Shown one piece after another: positions 9,431 to 17,220 of a DNA stretch of 64,000 bases (its first letter is position 1; each line of letters opens with the position of its first letter). The position numbers were made by a program, and so were the translations under genes. The notes beneath the pieces were generated by a model. The model was not told where the DNA came from and ran no database searches. It saw nothing but the letters and a program-made list of their open reading frames with translations. The stretch comes from a bacterium (lineage in GTDB: Bacteria > Vulcanimicrobiota > Xenobia > Xenobiales > JADMJV01), in NCBI GenBank assembly GCA_030149525.1, contig JASBRJ010000290.1, forward strand, positions 1-64,000, given 5' to 3'.

Positions 9431-9634
9431 GGGTTGAAGTTGGCGTTTTGGGCTGCGGGGCTGATACGGCGGTTTGGATGTGGCGTAAACGCCGGGTTGA
9501 AGTTGGCGTTTTGGTCGGCGGGGCTGATACGGTGGTTTGGATGTGGCGTAAACGTCGGGTTGAAGTTGGCGTTTTGTGCGGCGGGGCGGTTACGGCGGTT
9601 TGGATGTGGCGTAAACGCCGGGTTGAAGTTGGCG
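9431..9634 (+). repeat. 63-bp tandem repeat, about 3.25 units
   Basis: Three full 63-bp units (9431-9493, 9494-9556, 9557-9619) and a 15-bp start of a fourth (9620-9634) fill most of the 301-nt gap between the nitroreductase and phosphatase genes. Each unit opens with GGGTTGAAGTTGGCGTTTTG and closes with TGGCGTAAACGCC. The arms GGCGTTT and AAACGCC inside one unit are perfect complements, and GGCG-TAAA-CGCC is itself a short hairpin. Units differ at only a few positions. Because 63 is divisible by three, several frames stay open on both strands, so open frames here are not evidence of a gene. It lies in the leader of the phosphatase-kinase pair. Confidence 0.93.
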
Positions 9635-9686
9635 CGTTAGGCTGCCTTGGCAAGGACAACTAAGACGATTTCGATGAAACCACGCT

Positions 9687-10268
9687 TCATATCCACCGAA
9701 CAACCTCGTCAAACTCGCGCCAACCCCGCTTTATGGAGCGCGTCTTGCGCGTGGGTCCAAGGCGATAACCCATGGTGATGAGTCCCATGAAGCGCCACTC
9801 TTGTGGCAAACCCAGCATCTCTACCAGGTCGGGACCGGCGTGGGGTCCGAGATAGCCGCAGCTGAGGCCGTACTCCTCGGCGGCAAGATACAGCGTCATG
9901 AGCGCCTGTCCCACATCCATAACCGGGTACGACACGGGCCAGTCGGACGGGCCACCCGACTTGTCGGGGGCGGCGTAGCGTTCTTCATAGCTCGCTTCAC
10001 TGAGGCAGGCGACGATGTGAACGGGCGCAACTGATAGCCAAGGCTGAAATCCCTTGGCAAGATACTCTTGCTCACCGAAGGCATCCGCAATGGCTTGTCT
10101 TCGCACAGGATCCGTGGTCACGCCGAACCGAACCCCTTGAGAATGGCCGGCCGAGGGGGCGCGCCGGGCGGCCTCCAATATCCGGTTGAGATGGGCCACC
10201 GGTACCGCCCGCTCTTGATATCGGCGACACATCGCCCTTCGTCGAATCAACTCAAACACGGAACTCAC
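9687..10268 (-). CDS. nitroreductase family protein, 193 aa
   Basis: An FMN-dependent oxidoreductase of the nitroreductase superfamily. The N-terminus ELIRRRAMCRRYQERAVP matches the family RR..R.f...pVp signature for FMN phosphate binding, followed by ILEAARRAPSAGHSQGVRF. The second half, DVGQALMTLYLAAEEYGLSCGYLGPH and LGLPQEWRFMGLITMGY, is the usual second FMN-contact region. It resembles the subgroup that includes BluB-like and actinobacterial proteins, but the substrate cannot be assigned. GTG 10268 is chosen because a strong site (CAGGAGG) lies eight bases upstream; a TTG six codons earlier precedes that site and is unlikely. Confidence 0.87.
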   Translation of the reverse strand: MSSVFELIRRRAMCRRYQERAVPVAHLNRILEAARRAPSAGHSQGVRFGVTTDPVRRQAIADAFGEQEYLAKGFQPWLSVAPVHIVACLSEASYEERYAAPDKSGGPSDWPVSYPVMDVGQALMTLYLAAEEYGLSCGYLGPHAGPDLVEMLGLPQEWRFMGLITMGYRLGPTRKTRSIKRGWREFDEVVRWI

Positions 10269-10322
10269 AGCGGTTGCCTCCTGCAAGGGGGGTTGTGTGA
10301 CGGTTGCGCGAACTCCTTGAGG

Positions 10323-11348
10323 ATGTCGGCGGTGTCTTCATTCTGGATAGGTGCAATGTTTGCGCTGCTGGTGTTGCCTGCCTTGGTCTACCTCTTTTTC
10401 CGGCTTTTCGTCTGGAGGGTAGGTCGAAAATTGGCCGGCATGGTGGAAGAGCTGGAAGGCTTGACCGAATTCGCCACACCCCTTCGTATTAAGCTTTCTG
10501 CTGCGCCGGAGCCGTTTCCGTGGCTCTCAGATAGCAAAGCTCAGCGGATCTGCTCGGAAATGAAGTCGTTAGGGTTTGAGGAGGCGGGAAATTTTGAGGT
10601 CCCGGAGCTTCAGAACGCCTCCTTGAAAGCTTTTGCTTGGCCTCAGCAGTCCATGTACGCTTACCTTTGTCACCATCCGTCCAAGGAACAGTGTTTTCTC
10701 GACATTATTCGCGTTTTTGAAGACGGTACCAGTGTCACTTTGTCCGACGTGGAAGATACGGGAGTAGACCCATGTCCTGCCCATCGTAACCTTAAGCGTC
10801 CGGGAAGCACGGCTGCCGAACTCGTGAAAGAGTTGAGAAAGGCAAGCGGCAAGAAAAAAGCACTTCCTGCCTCTGTCGAAGATGCCGCCGCCCAGTATGA
10901 GAAGGGTTATGCCGCCATCATGGACTGGCGCGTGGAACGAGGTGGGGTTTCCGAAGACGAGTTGTTGGCTCAGGCCGATGAAGACACGACGGAGGAAGAA
11001 CTGGCCGCAGCCCGGGTGGAGTTTCGCAGGACCCACCTGTTTCAACTTCACGAATTGCTCCGGATCCGTTATGAAGAGAAGATCGGTGCGATGGAGTGGG
11101 CGCTCATCGAAGACAAGAGCTTCATCTGTCATGACAGGCTCACGCCTCACGAGGTTCAGCAGATGGTCCAGCAGGCTTTGCTTGACCGGGAGCAAGAGGT
11201 TCCTCTCCCCAAGCAATCCGGTCGAGCCGGTATGGCAGAGATTCTGGAAAAGCTTTCCGCAAGGCACGAAATCATAAAGCATGGGAACATTCCCGGAACG
11301 GTAGAAGCAGACGTTTATACCTTCAAATCAGACGGAGTTCGCGACTAG
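10323..11348 (+). CDS. hypothetical membrane-anchored protein, 341 aa
   Basis: One N-terminal membrane helix (about residues 7-29, FWIGAMFALLVLPALVYLFF) is followed by a charged cytoplasmic or periplasmic domain with long acidic helices. Sequence after the helix includes a degenerate beta-rich segment (LKAFAWPQQSMYAYLCHH) and Glu/Gln-rich helices. I recognise no domain. ATG 10356 (GGATAGG upstream) is an alternative start that would shorten the anchor. It ends four bases before the HD-GYP gene, so the two are an operon, and a role in the same signalling event is possible. Confidence 0.7.
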   Translation: MSAVSSFWIGAMFALLVLPALVYLFFRLFVWRVGRKLAGMVEELEGLTEFATPLRIKLSAAPEPFPWLSDSKAQRICSEMKSLGFEEAGNFEVPELQNASLKAFAWPQQSMYAYLCHHPSKEQCFLDIIRVFEDGTSVTLSDVEDTGVDPCPAHRNLKRPGSTAAELVKELRKASGKKKALPASVEDAAAQYEKGYAAIMDWRVERGGVSEDELLAQADEDTTEEELAAARVEFRRTHLFQLHELLRIRYEEKIGAMEWALIEDKSFICHDRLTPHEVQQMVQQALLDREQEVPLPKQSGRAGMAEILEKLSARHEIIKHGNIPGTVEADVYTFKSDGVRD

Positions 11349-11352
11349 AAGA

Positions 11353-13776
11353 ATGCAACAAGTTACGGTTGGAGCCCTCAAGAACACCACGTCGGAAGAT
11401 CTTGCCCGACTTTCCACCTTATCAGTGGTCTCAAAGCACCTTTGCGGCGACCACGCCACGGAGAGCCTCATTGAAATCGTCCTGGAGACATTGCTGACGG
11501 CGTTTCAAGCCGATCGGGGCTTTGTCTTTTTGGAACAAGATATGAGGAGAGAATGGTTTCTCGATCTGACTCAGCAGGACCGCACGAAACCTTTCCCTTT
11601 CACCGCTACTTTGGTGGAGTCGTGCAGAGAGCAACGCACTCCCATTCTGATGTTGGATGCCGAGTCGGTAGCCCCCACGGAGAGCATACAGATCAACGGC
11701 ATCCGCTCCGTTATGTTGGCCCCTTTGGTGGCACGAGATGGAGTCCTCGGGGTGGTCTATCTCGACAGTTTGCTTAAGGCCGGTTGCTTCCAGGAGAACG
11801 ACCTTTCTTTGTTGGGTCTGATCGCCGAGATGTTATCCATCGCTGTGGACCGGAATCTTCATGCCGACGTTATCGCCGAGCAGTCCATCGCTCTCACCGA
11901 AGCGGAAGAACAGTTGGAAAGGGCTGCTGAAGAAACCATCCAACGATTGTCGCTAGCGGCCGAGTATCGCGACGGCGAAACCAGTCTGCACCTCACTCGT
12001 GTTTCGGAATACTCTGAAGCGCTGGCTCAAGAGTTAGGGCTCGACGAGCAGCTGGTGAAGAATATCAAGATAGCAAGTCTACTTCATGATGTGGGTAAGC
12101 TTGGAATACCCGACAGTGTGCTGCTCAAGCCGGGCCGCTTCACCGACTATGAGCGCAAAGTGATGCAGCAGCACACCGTTTTTGGGGCTAAGATTTTGGC
12201 CGAGAGTTCCAACCCCGTGGTCAGTCTTGCCGCCGAGATCGCGCTCAATCATCACGAGAAATGGGACGGCAGCGGATATCCGGAGGGGATTTCCGGTGAG
12301 GACATTCCCATGCCCGCGCGAATCGTGGCCGTTGCCGACGTTTTTGACGCGGTCACCTCTGCCCGTCGTTACAAGGAGTCTTACTCTCTAGACGACTCCT
12401 TTCAGCTCTTGCAGCGAGAAGCGGGCTCCCATTTCGACCCGAGGTTGATCGATGCGTTTTTAGCCATCAAAGACCGGGTGGTAGAGATCCACGAGGAAAA
12501 TCAGGACCAGCCAAAATCCATGGAGAGTATGGTCCTCCCTGCGGTGGTCGGTCCTATATCCGGTACCCATCGAAATGCCGACGATCCCGAGCAGATGGTG
12601 GGCGAGAGCATCCTGGTGGTGGATTCTGACCCTTATCAGCGCGAGGTCCTTTCTACCGAGGCTACTCGCCGCTCTATGAGCGTGGTGGAATGTAGCACTC
12701 CCGACAAAGCGCGCAAGGCTATGCAGCGGCGCAAATTCAGTCTTATCATCCTGGAGTTAGCCGATCCCGGCGCCCCTGACTTCCTCCAGGAAGTTCGTCG
12801 GGAGAATGAAGAGTTACCGGTCATTATCCTGTCGAGAGATGGGGAACTCACCCGGCGTCTTTCGGTAGCTAAAGATAAACACTGCTCTTATCTTCATAAG
12901 CCGGTGCCGCCGGCGGCTGTCCTCGACGAGGCGCAGCAATGTCTCCCCCAAACCGGCAAGTCTCGAGCGAGGACGGTTCTAGCCTTGGACGATGATGCCG
13001 TGGTGCTGAAGGTGATAGAGAACGTTCTGGCCCGAAACGGCTACCGTGTCTTCACCGTGGGAGACCCCCTTGATTTCTGGGAATTCCTCACCGAGTACAC
13101 TCCGGATCTCATCCTGCTGGATCTGGAAATGCCTTCGGTCACCGGGTATGAAATTTGTCATGTACTTCGTAACGACGCCAAATATCGTCATTTGCCCGTG
13201 GTCGTTCTCACCGGACATTCTGAGATTGAGGAGTATCAGAGGGCTCTTGAGGCGGGGGCCGACGACGTCTTGTCTAAGCCGCTTCAGCCTACCCGATTGG
13301 TTTCTCGTATAGAGAGTCGACTGAGTCGCAATCAGGCCCTTCAGATCTCTGCCGCCCGCGATCCTCTCACCGGCCTCGTCCATCAGCGCCAGGCGCTGCA
13401 ATCCGGGGAGCAGATTTTTTCCTCTTGCTTGAGACGGGGAGCTCCTTTTTCGGTTTGCCGCATCGAAATAGAAGCTTTCCAGCAGCTCGTCGATCAGGAC
13501 GGTTGGCAGCAGGCGGCGACCTGTTTACGGGAAGTGGCCGAGATTTTGGTGCGAACCAGTCGCCCCGAGGACGTCGTCACTCGATGGAAGGACTCCACTC
13601 TGATACTGCTTCTAGGAGACGTCAACAAGTCATCGGCTGAGAATCGAATTTCGAGTCTTAATAGCAAGCTGGCTCAGACGCAAGGGCCCCTGGCAGCCGT
13701 CCGCTGCAAAGGCACCATTGTTTGCTCTCCCTATCACGGCTCTGATTTCAAAAAGCTTCTTTCCTTGCTTGAGTAA
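11353..13776 (+). CDS. GAF / HD-GYP / REC-like / REC / degenerate GGDEF signalling protein, 807 aa
   Basis: Probable c-di-GMP phosphodiesterase. Domains in order: GAF (about 15-175), coiled linker, HD-GYP (about 195-375) with SLLHDVGKLGIPDSVLLKPG and HHEKWDGSGYPEG, a receiver-like domain (about 415-530), an intact receiver (about 535-655: LALDDDAV, LILLDLEMPSVTGYE, VVLTGH, SKPLQP) and a C-terminal GGDEF-fold domain. The first receiver has Glu in place of the phosphoacceptor Asp (LIILELADPG). The diguanylate cyclase signature is replaced by RWKDSTLILLL, so that domain should be inactive. Hence the likely net output is c-di-GMP hydrolysis tuned by GAF ligand and phosphorylation. No signal or membrane segment; the upstream gene supplies a membrane anchor protein. 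Confidence 0.93.
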   Translation: MQQVTVGALKNTTSEDLARLSTLSVVSKHLCGDHATESLIEIVLETLLTAFQADRGFVFLEQDMRREWFLDLTQQDRTKPFPFTATLVESCREQRTPILMLDAESVAPTESIQINGIRSVMLAPLVARDGVLGVVYLDSLLKAGCFQENDLSLLGLIAEMLSIAVDRNLHADVIAEQSIALTEAEEQLERAAEETIQRLSLAAEYRDGETSLHLTRVSEYSEALAQELGLDEQLVKNIKIASLLHDVGKLGIPDSVLLKPGRFTDYERKVMQQHTVFGAKILAESSNPVVSLAAEIALNHHEKWDGSGYPEGISGEDIPMPARIVAVADVFDAVTSARRYKESYSLDDSFQLLQREAGSHFDPRLIDAFLAIKDRVVEIHEENQDQPKSMESMVLPAVVGPISGTHRNADDPEQMVGESILVVDSDPYQREVLSTEATRRSMSVVECSTPDKARKAMQRRKFSLIILELADPGAPDFLQEVRRENEELPVIILSRDGELTRRLSVAKDKHCSYLHKPVPPAAVLDEAQQCLPQTGKSRARTVLALDDDAVVLKVIENVLARNGYRVFTVGDPLDFWEFLTEYTPDLILLDLEMPSVTGYEICHVLRNDAKYRHLPVVVLTGHSEIEEYQRALEAGADDVLSKPLQPTRLVSRIESRLSRNQALQISAARDPLTGLVHQRQALQSGEQIFSSCLRRGAPFSVCRIEIEAFQQLVDQDGWQQAATCLREVAEILVRTSRPEDVVTRWKDSTLILLLGDVNKSSAENRISSLNSKLAQTQGPLAAVRCKGTIVCSPYHGSDFKKLLSLLE

Positions 13777-13825
13777 GAGAGGGCCTTCAATCTTCCCGGG
13801 AAGTTGGCGCAACGAAGAACGACTC

Positions 13826-15322
13826 TCAGACCTCAGAACTGAGCTTGACCACGTCGGTATACAGTTTTCGCTCAAAGGTCCATCCCTTTGTTGTCTTCCG
13901 AGGGAGGATATAAACAGGACGAAGTTCGGCTCTCCAGCCTGTCGAGGTGGGCTGGACGTCGATTTCAAGATGACCGTAGTGGCGTCCGCCCTCCATCAAA
14001 ACATCGTCTTTCCATATTTCTTGAGAATCCCGGTAGGCGAGAAACTTACTCCATTCGTTCACTCGGTCCGGAGAGCGGAGGCCGTCGCCTGCAACACCCA
14101 CGTCGTAGAATTGAATGGAGTGGGGCACTTTTCGACCATCGGGCAGGGTTTGTAAGCCTTGAATTTCGGAGCGCTCAAACATTTCGTCGTGCCCGCTCAA
14201 AACCAGATCGACTCCATAACGCATAAAGAGTGGGGTGAGTTCTCGCAGCGGTTGACCCGACTGGGGGTCGGTCTCGTGACCTTTGGGCCCTGGAGCATGC
14301 CCGTGCCCACCGCTTGAGTAAGGGCAGTGATGAAACATAACGATGCTGAACTTGCCGGAGCTTTGAGCCTTTTCCAACTGCGACTCAAGCCACATGTACT
14401 GGGCGCTTCCTTCATGAAAGTCTTCAGTGAAATCGGCGCCTTTGAGGTAGTGATTCGTGTCGGCATGGCCGCCGTGAGGCCGACCGTTGCCCGAGTCAAG
14501 ACTCAGGAGAACGGCCGGCCCCAGGTCTTGAGAATAGTAATGAGGGGCTTTTTCAGAACCCTTGGGATGAAAGTAGCCACGATACTTATCAATGGCCCAA
14601 CGGGAGCCGTCGTCTGTGTACGTTCCGTGCTTCGGTCCCGCGTAATATTCATGGTTGCCGGGGCAGGGAAGCAGAGGAATGGAGCCTGCGAGTCGGCCTG
14701 TCTGTTTCCAAAATTCATCCCAGTCTCGTTGTTCTCCGCCCGATTCCACCAGATCGCCGGCTATCAGGAGCGCGTCGGGCCGGCGGTCGGCAATGGCTGC
14801 CAGGTGAGCTCGAAATCCGTCCGTCTGATCCACGAGATAGCGCCGTTTGGGTTCATTTTCCGTGCCCCATTTGGCGGGGTTGCCCGTGCTTTCCGGTTCC
14901 GTTTCGCTGTCGGCGAACGCTATCAGCCGAACAGAGCCCTGTCTTGAGGGGAGCGTGCGGAAGCTGTTCTGGTAGGGTGCCGCTGGAAAGTGGACGGTGT
15001 AACTCACCTTCTGACCGGGCTTGAGGCCGCTCAGGGTAACGCGATGCAAATACTTCGTCGGTGCCTCTTTCAGTTCTGGAAAGTCTTGCTGTTCTACCGG
15101 ATGGTAAGCCAGTTCGGGTGCCGGCCGAGCCTGCGACACGCTTCGTTTTTTCCCCCAGCTGACTTCCACCGGAGTCTTGTGGGTGGAGGTCCAATAGAGT
15201 TCCACCGAATCCTCGCTGAGATTTTGCAGGTATGGATAAACGACAGGCCCGGCTTGCGGTTGGAGCCATAGACACAAGCAGATGAAGGGTATAACAAAGA
15301 GAACGGAGCGATTGAGATTCAC
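13826..15322 (-). CDS. secreted metallophosphoesterase with purple-acid-phosphatase-like N-terminal domain, 498 aa
   Basis: Begins with a signal peptide (NRSVLFVIPFICLCLWLQPQAG), then a fibronectin-like domain (VVYPYLQNLSEDSVELYWTS) as in purple acid phosphatases. The calcineurin-type catalytic domain has LIAFADSE, LLIAGDLVESGG, LPCPGNHEYY, MFHHCPYSS and VLSGHDEMFER, giving all di-metal ligands. It is exported, so it probably releases phosphate from extracellular esters; the substrate is unknown. GTG 15322 is the start that gives the intact signal peptide. It lies 61 nt downstream of a small hypothetical gene on the same strand and converges on the HD-GYP gene. Confidence 0.9.
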   Translation of the reverse strand: MNLNRSVLFVIPFICLCLWLQPQAGPVVYPYLQNLSEDSVELYWTSTHKTPVEVSWGKKRSVSQARPAPELAYHPVEQQDFPELKEAPTKYLHRVTLSGLKPGQKVSYTVHFPAAPYQNSFRTLPSRQGSVRLIAFADSETEPESTGNPAKWGTENEPKRRYLVDQTDGFRAHLAAIADRRPDALLIAGDLVESGGEQRDWDEFWKQTGRLAGSIPLLPCPGNHEYYAGPKHGTYTDDGSRWAIDKYRGYFHPKGSEKAPHYYSQDLGPAVLLSLDSGNGRPHGGHADTNHYLKGADFTEDFHEGSAQYMWLESQLEKAQSSGKFSIVMFHHCPYSSGGHGHAPGPKGHETDPQSGQPLRELTPLFMRYGVDLVLSGHDEMFERSEIQGLQTLPDGRKVPHSIQFYDVGVAGDGLRSPDRVNEWSKFLAYRDSQEIWKDDVLMEGGRHYGHLEIDVQPTSTGWRAELRPVYILPRKTTKGWTFERKLYTDVVKLSSEV

Positions 15323-15383
15323 ACCCTAACCTTTGCCGTAGCAAGCAAATGTCTTTCCTTGAAAACTGAAAGGAAGGGGATTC

Positions 15384-15905
15384 TTACAGAGCGCCGGGGG
15401 CGATGAGCCACTCGTTTTCCATCAAGGAGGAGGACTCTCCACCTATGACGGGCTGAGTGTTGAGGCTGAAGGTTTCTTGGCTGGGGGCCTTGGGCGCGCT
15501 TGAAACGAATTCGCCGCCCGCCAATTCGGGCTCCGCATCTCCACCGAAATGATCGGCTATCAACCAGTTGACGGGAGCGTTCTCGCCGGTTTGGCTTGCT
15601 GCTCTGGCTTTGGCGATAGGGCAGTCGACTTCAGGCTTACTGTCTTCCTCAGTCTTATTGGTCTTCTTCAGTTGGCCACGGAACTGGGCGGCGCGTTGGA
15701 GATAAACACTGAAGGGAACTTTCTCGTCCCGGACGGACTGGCGGAACAGATCAGACTGAGCGGCGCCGTTATTGGCTTCCTCTTGGTCGACGGTTGCTAC
15801 CGAGCGTTCCAGCGTAGATTCGCGGAGGCGATTCGCGAGAAGGCTCTGGTAGGATATGCTGTTCACACCTATCATTGGTTCCAGTTTAAAGGTTGGCGGG
15901 GCCAT
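15384..15905 (-). CDS. hypothetical protein, 173 aa
   Basis: No signal peptide, membrane segment or recognised domain. The sequence is polar and likely disordered in its C-terminal half (Ser/Pro/Gly/Glu-rich), with one basic helix in the middle (VYLQRAAQFRGQLKK). It lies directly upstream of the metallophosphoesterase gene on the same strand and diverges from the sirtuin gene (start 15991), so it heads a probable two-gene transcript. ATG 15875 is a possible shorter start. The N-terminal style (short hydrophobic stretch, then low complexity) resembles the 155-aa protein at 30150-30617, but not enough to call them paralogues. Confidence 0.6.
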   Translation of the reverse strand: MAPPTFKLEPMIGVNSISYQSLLANRLRESTLERSVATVDQEEANNGAAQSDLFRQSVRDEKVPFSVYLQRAAQFRGQLKKTNKTEEDSKPEVDCPIAKARAASQTGENAPVNWLIADHFGGDAEPELAGGEFVSSAPKAPSQETFSLNTQPVIGGESSSLMENEWLIAPGAL

Positions 15906-15990
15906 GTTTGTTAACGAAATGTTACAAGGAGCCCATGATCTCCGCAGGTTCCGCGGACGTACTGAAGAAAATATACCAAGGAGGGTGACT

Positions 15991-16809
15991 ATGGGATATT
16001 ACAATCGGCGGGGTCTGAGCCAGGCCATGCAAGACGACGGCCTTCTGCTTTTTCTCACCGGTGCGGGTATTTCCACTGCCAGCGGAATACCAGATTTCAG
16101 CAACCCTTCGACCTGGTGGGAATGGCAAGGCCGGCGTATCGAGCCGTTGCAGATGGCCACCCAACGGATGTTCCGGGTCCGTCCGGATTGGAGTTGGAGC
16201 TGGTACCTTTACCGTCGCTCTCTGGTGCATCGCTCTCATCCCAATGACGCTCACCTGGCCCTTGTTTCCTTGGAGGAGCAACTCGGAGATCGCTTCCTGC
16301 TCATCACTCAGAATGTGGACGGCCTTCATCTCAGGGCCGGCAACAGTCGGGAGCGAACGTTTCAGATTCACGGAAATCTAGATTATCATCGATGCACCGA
16401 GGGGTGTCCGGAGGTGAAGTATCTAAGGGAAGATCTTCTCAATCCCGGCAAGCAGCTGCTGCCTCGTTCCGTGCTAAATCATCTGCGTTGCACCGAATGC
16501 GGTAGTCTCACCCGACCACATATTCTCTGGTTCGACGAGCGATACGACGAAACGTGGTACAGGTGGGAGTCATCCTTGAAGGCGGCTTCTCAAGCAAGTT
16601 TGCTGGCCGTCATAGGTTCCTCCGGCAACACCAATCTGCCCCGTCGCGTGGCGGAAACGGCGGGGGAGAAGGCGTTTCTCGTCAATATCGATCTTAAAGA
16701 CAACTGGTTCTCCCAGTTGGTCACGTCGCGAAGGGGAATACAGCTCAACGAGCCGGCTCTGCTCGCGGTCCCGCGCTTTGCCCAGTTAGTGAAGGCGGCT
16801 AGGCTTTGA
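15991..16809 (+). CDS. sirtuin-family NAD-dependent protein deacylase, divergent, 272 aa
   Basis: Sir2-fold enzyme expected to remove acyl groups from lysine using NAD. Seen: FLTGAGISTASGIPDF, LLITQNVDGLHLRAG, catalytic His in FQIHGNLDYHRC, a zinc site, and PHILWFDERYDE. Oddities: the canonical PDFRG arginine is absent (PDFSNPSTWWEW), the first zinc half-site is C-x3-C (CTEGC) and the second C-x2-C (CTEC), and the usual GTS motif reads VIGSSGNTN. It is therefore probably active but not a typical CobB. ATG 15991 has AAGGAGG upstream. The last 11 bases overlap the convergent gene. Confidence 0.85.
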   Translation: MGYYNRRGLSQAMQDDGLLLFLTGAGISTASGIPDFSNPSTWWEWQGRRIEPLQMATQRMFRVRPDWSWSWYLYRRSLVHRSHPNDAHLALVSLEEQLGDRFLLITQNVDGLHLRAGNSRERTFQIHGNLDYHRCTEGCPEVKYLREDLLNPGKQLLPRSVLNHLRCTECGSLTRPHILWFDERYDETWYRWESSLKAASQASLLAVIGSSGNTNLPRRVAETAGEKAFLVNIDLKDNWFSQLVTSRRGIQLNEPALLAVPRFAQLVKAARL

Positions 16810-17095
16810 GGGTGTTGAGGGCCAGGGCCACGGCGCAGAGGGCAGAGGTCACCAAACTCAGAAGCGCGCTGGTCAATCCACTTCCCAGAGGCAAGCCCAG
16901 CCAGGCGCCTACGAACAATCCGAATAAACCACCGGCCGCTCCGGCAAGTGCAGCCATTCCGGCGTTGTTGGGGTTCCAGTAGAAGCGACCGAAGCGAGTT
17001 TCCACGGCTCGAAAGAGGACGATTTCTGCCGCACCGGCGGTTGCTCGGGCAGACGCCGCATATCTTTTGGAACTCAATCGTAGTGTTTGCTTCAT
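16799..17095 (-). CDS. small glycine-zipper-like membrane protein, 98 aa
   Basis: A basic N-terminus (KQTLRLSSKRYAASARATAG) is followed by two hydrophobic, Gly/Ala-rich helices (about 50-70 and 74-95) with small-residue spacing typical of glycine-zipper helices. No family recognised. ATG 17095 is preceded by AGGAGG only four bases away, close but usable; a TTG at 17110 would place the site inside the gene. It diverges from nothing and converges on the sirtuin gene with an 11-base overlap. Confidence 0.65.
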   Translation of the reverse strand: MKQTLRLSSKRYAASARATAGAAEIVLFRAVETRFGRFYWNPNNAGMAALAGAAGGLFGLFVGAWLGLPLGSGLTSALLSLVTSALCAVALALNTLKA

Positions 17096-17220
17096 GTGAC
17101 CTCCTGACAAACCTGGCTTTGGGTTGTCTGTGAGATCAAGATATCTAAGGTCGCTGAAAGGAGCCTGAAAAGCTCCCGCTTACTCAAAGTGTACCCACGA
17201 AGCCGTTCGCAAGGCGAGAT

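Noticed and set aside
9431-9634. CRISPR array
   Set aside because: Units are 63 bp head-to-tail with no repeat/spacer alternation and no cas genes nearby.
9306-9663. Open frames of about 70-118 codons on both strands through the 63-bp repeat
   Set aside because: The unit length is divisible by three, so any stop-free frame repeats; translations are low-complexity and several frames are open at once, with no supporting ribosome site.
13826-15322. Plus-strand frames of 90-200 codons opposite the metallophosphoesterase
   Set aside because: They are antisense shadows of a gene with a complete set of metal-ligand motifs.
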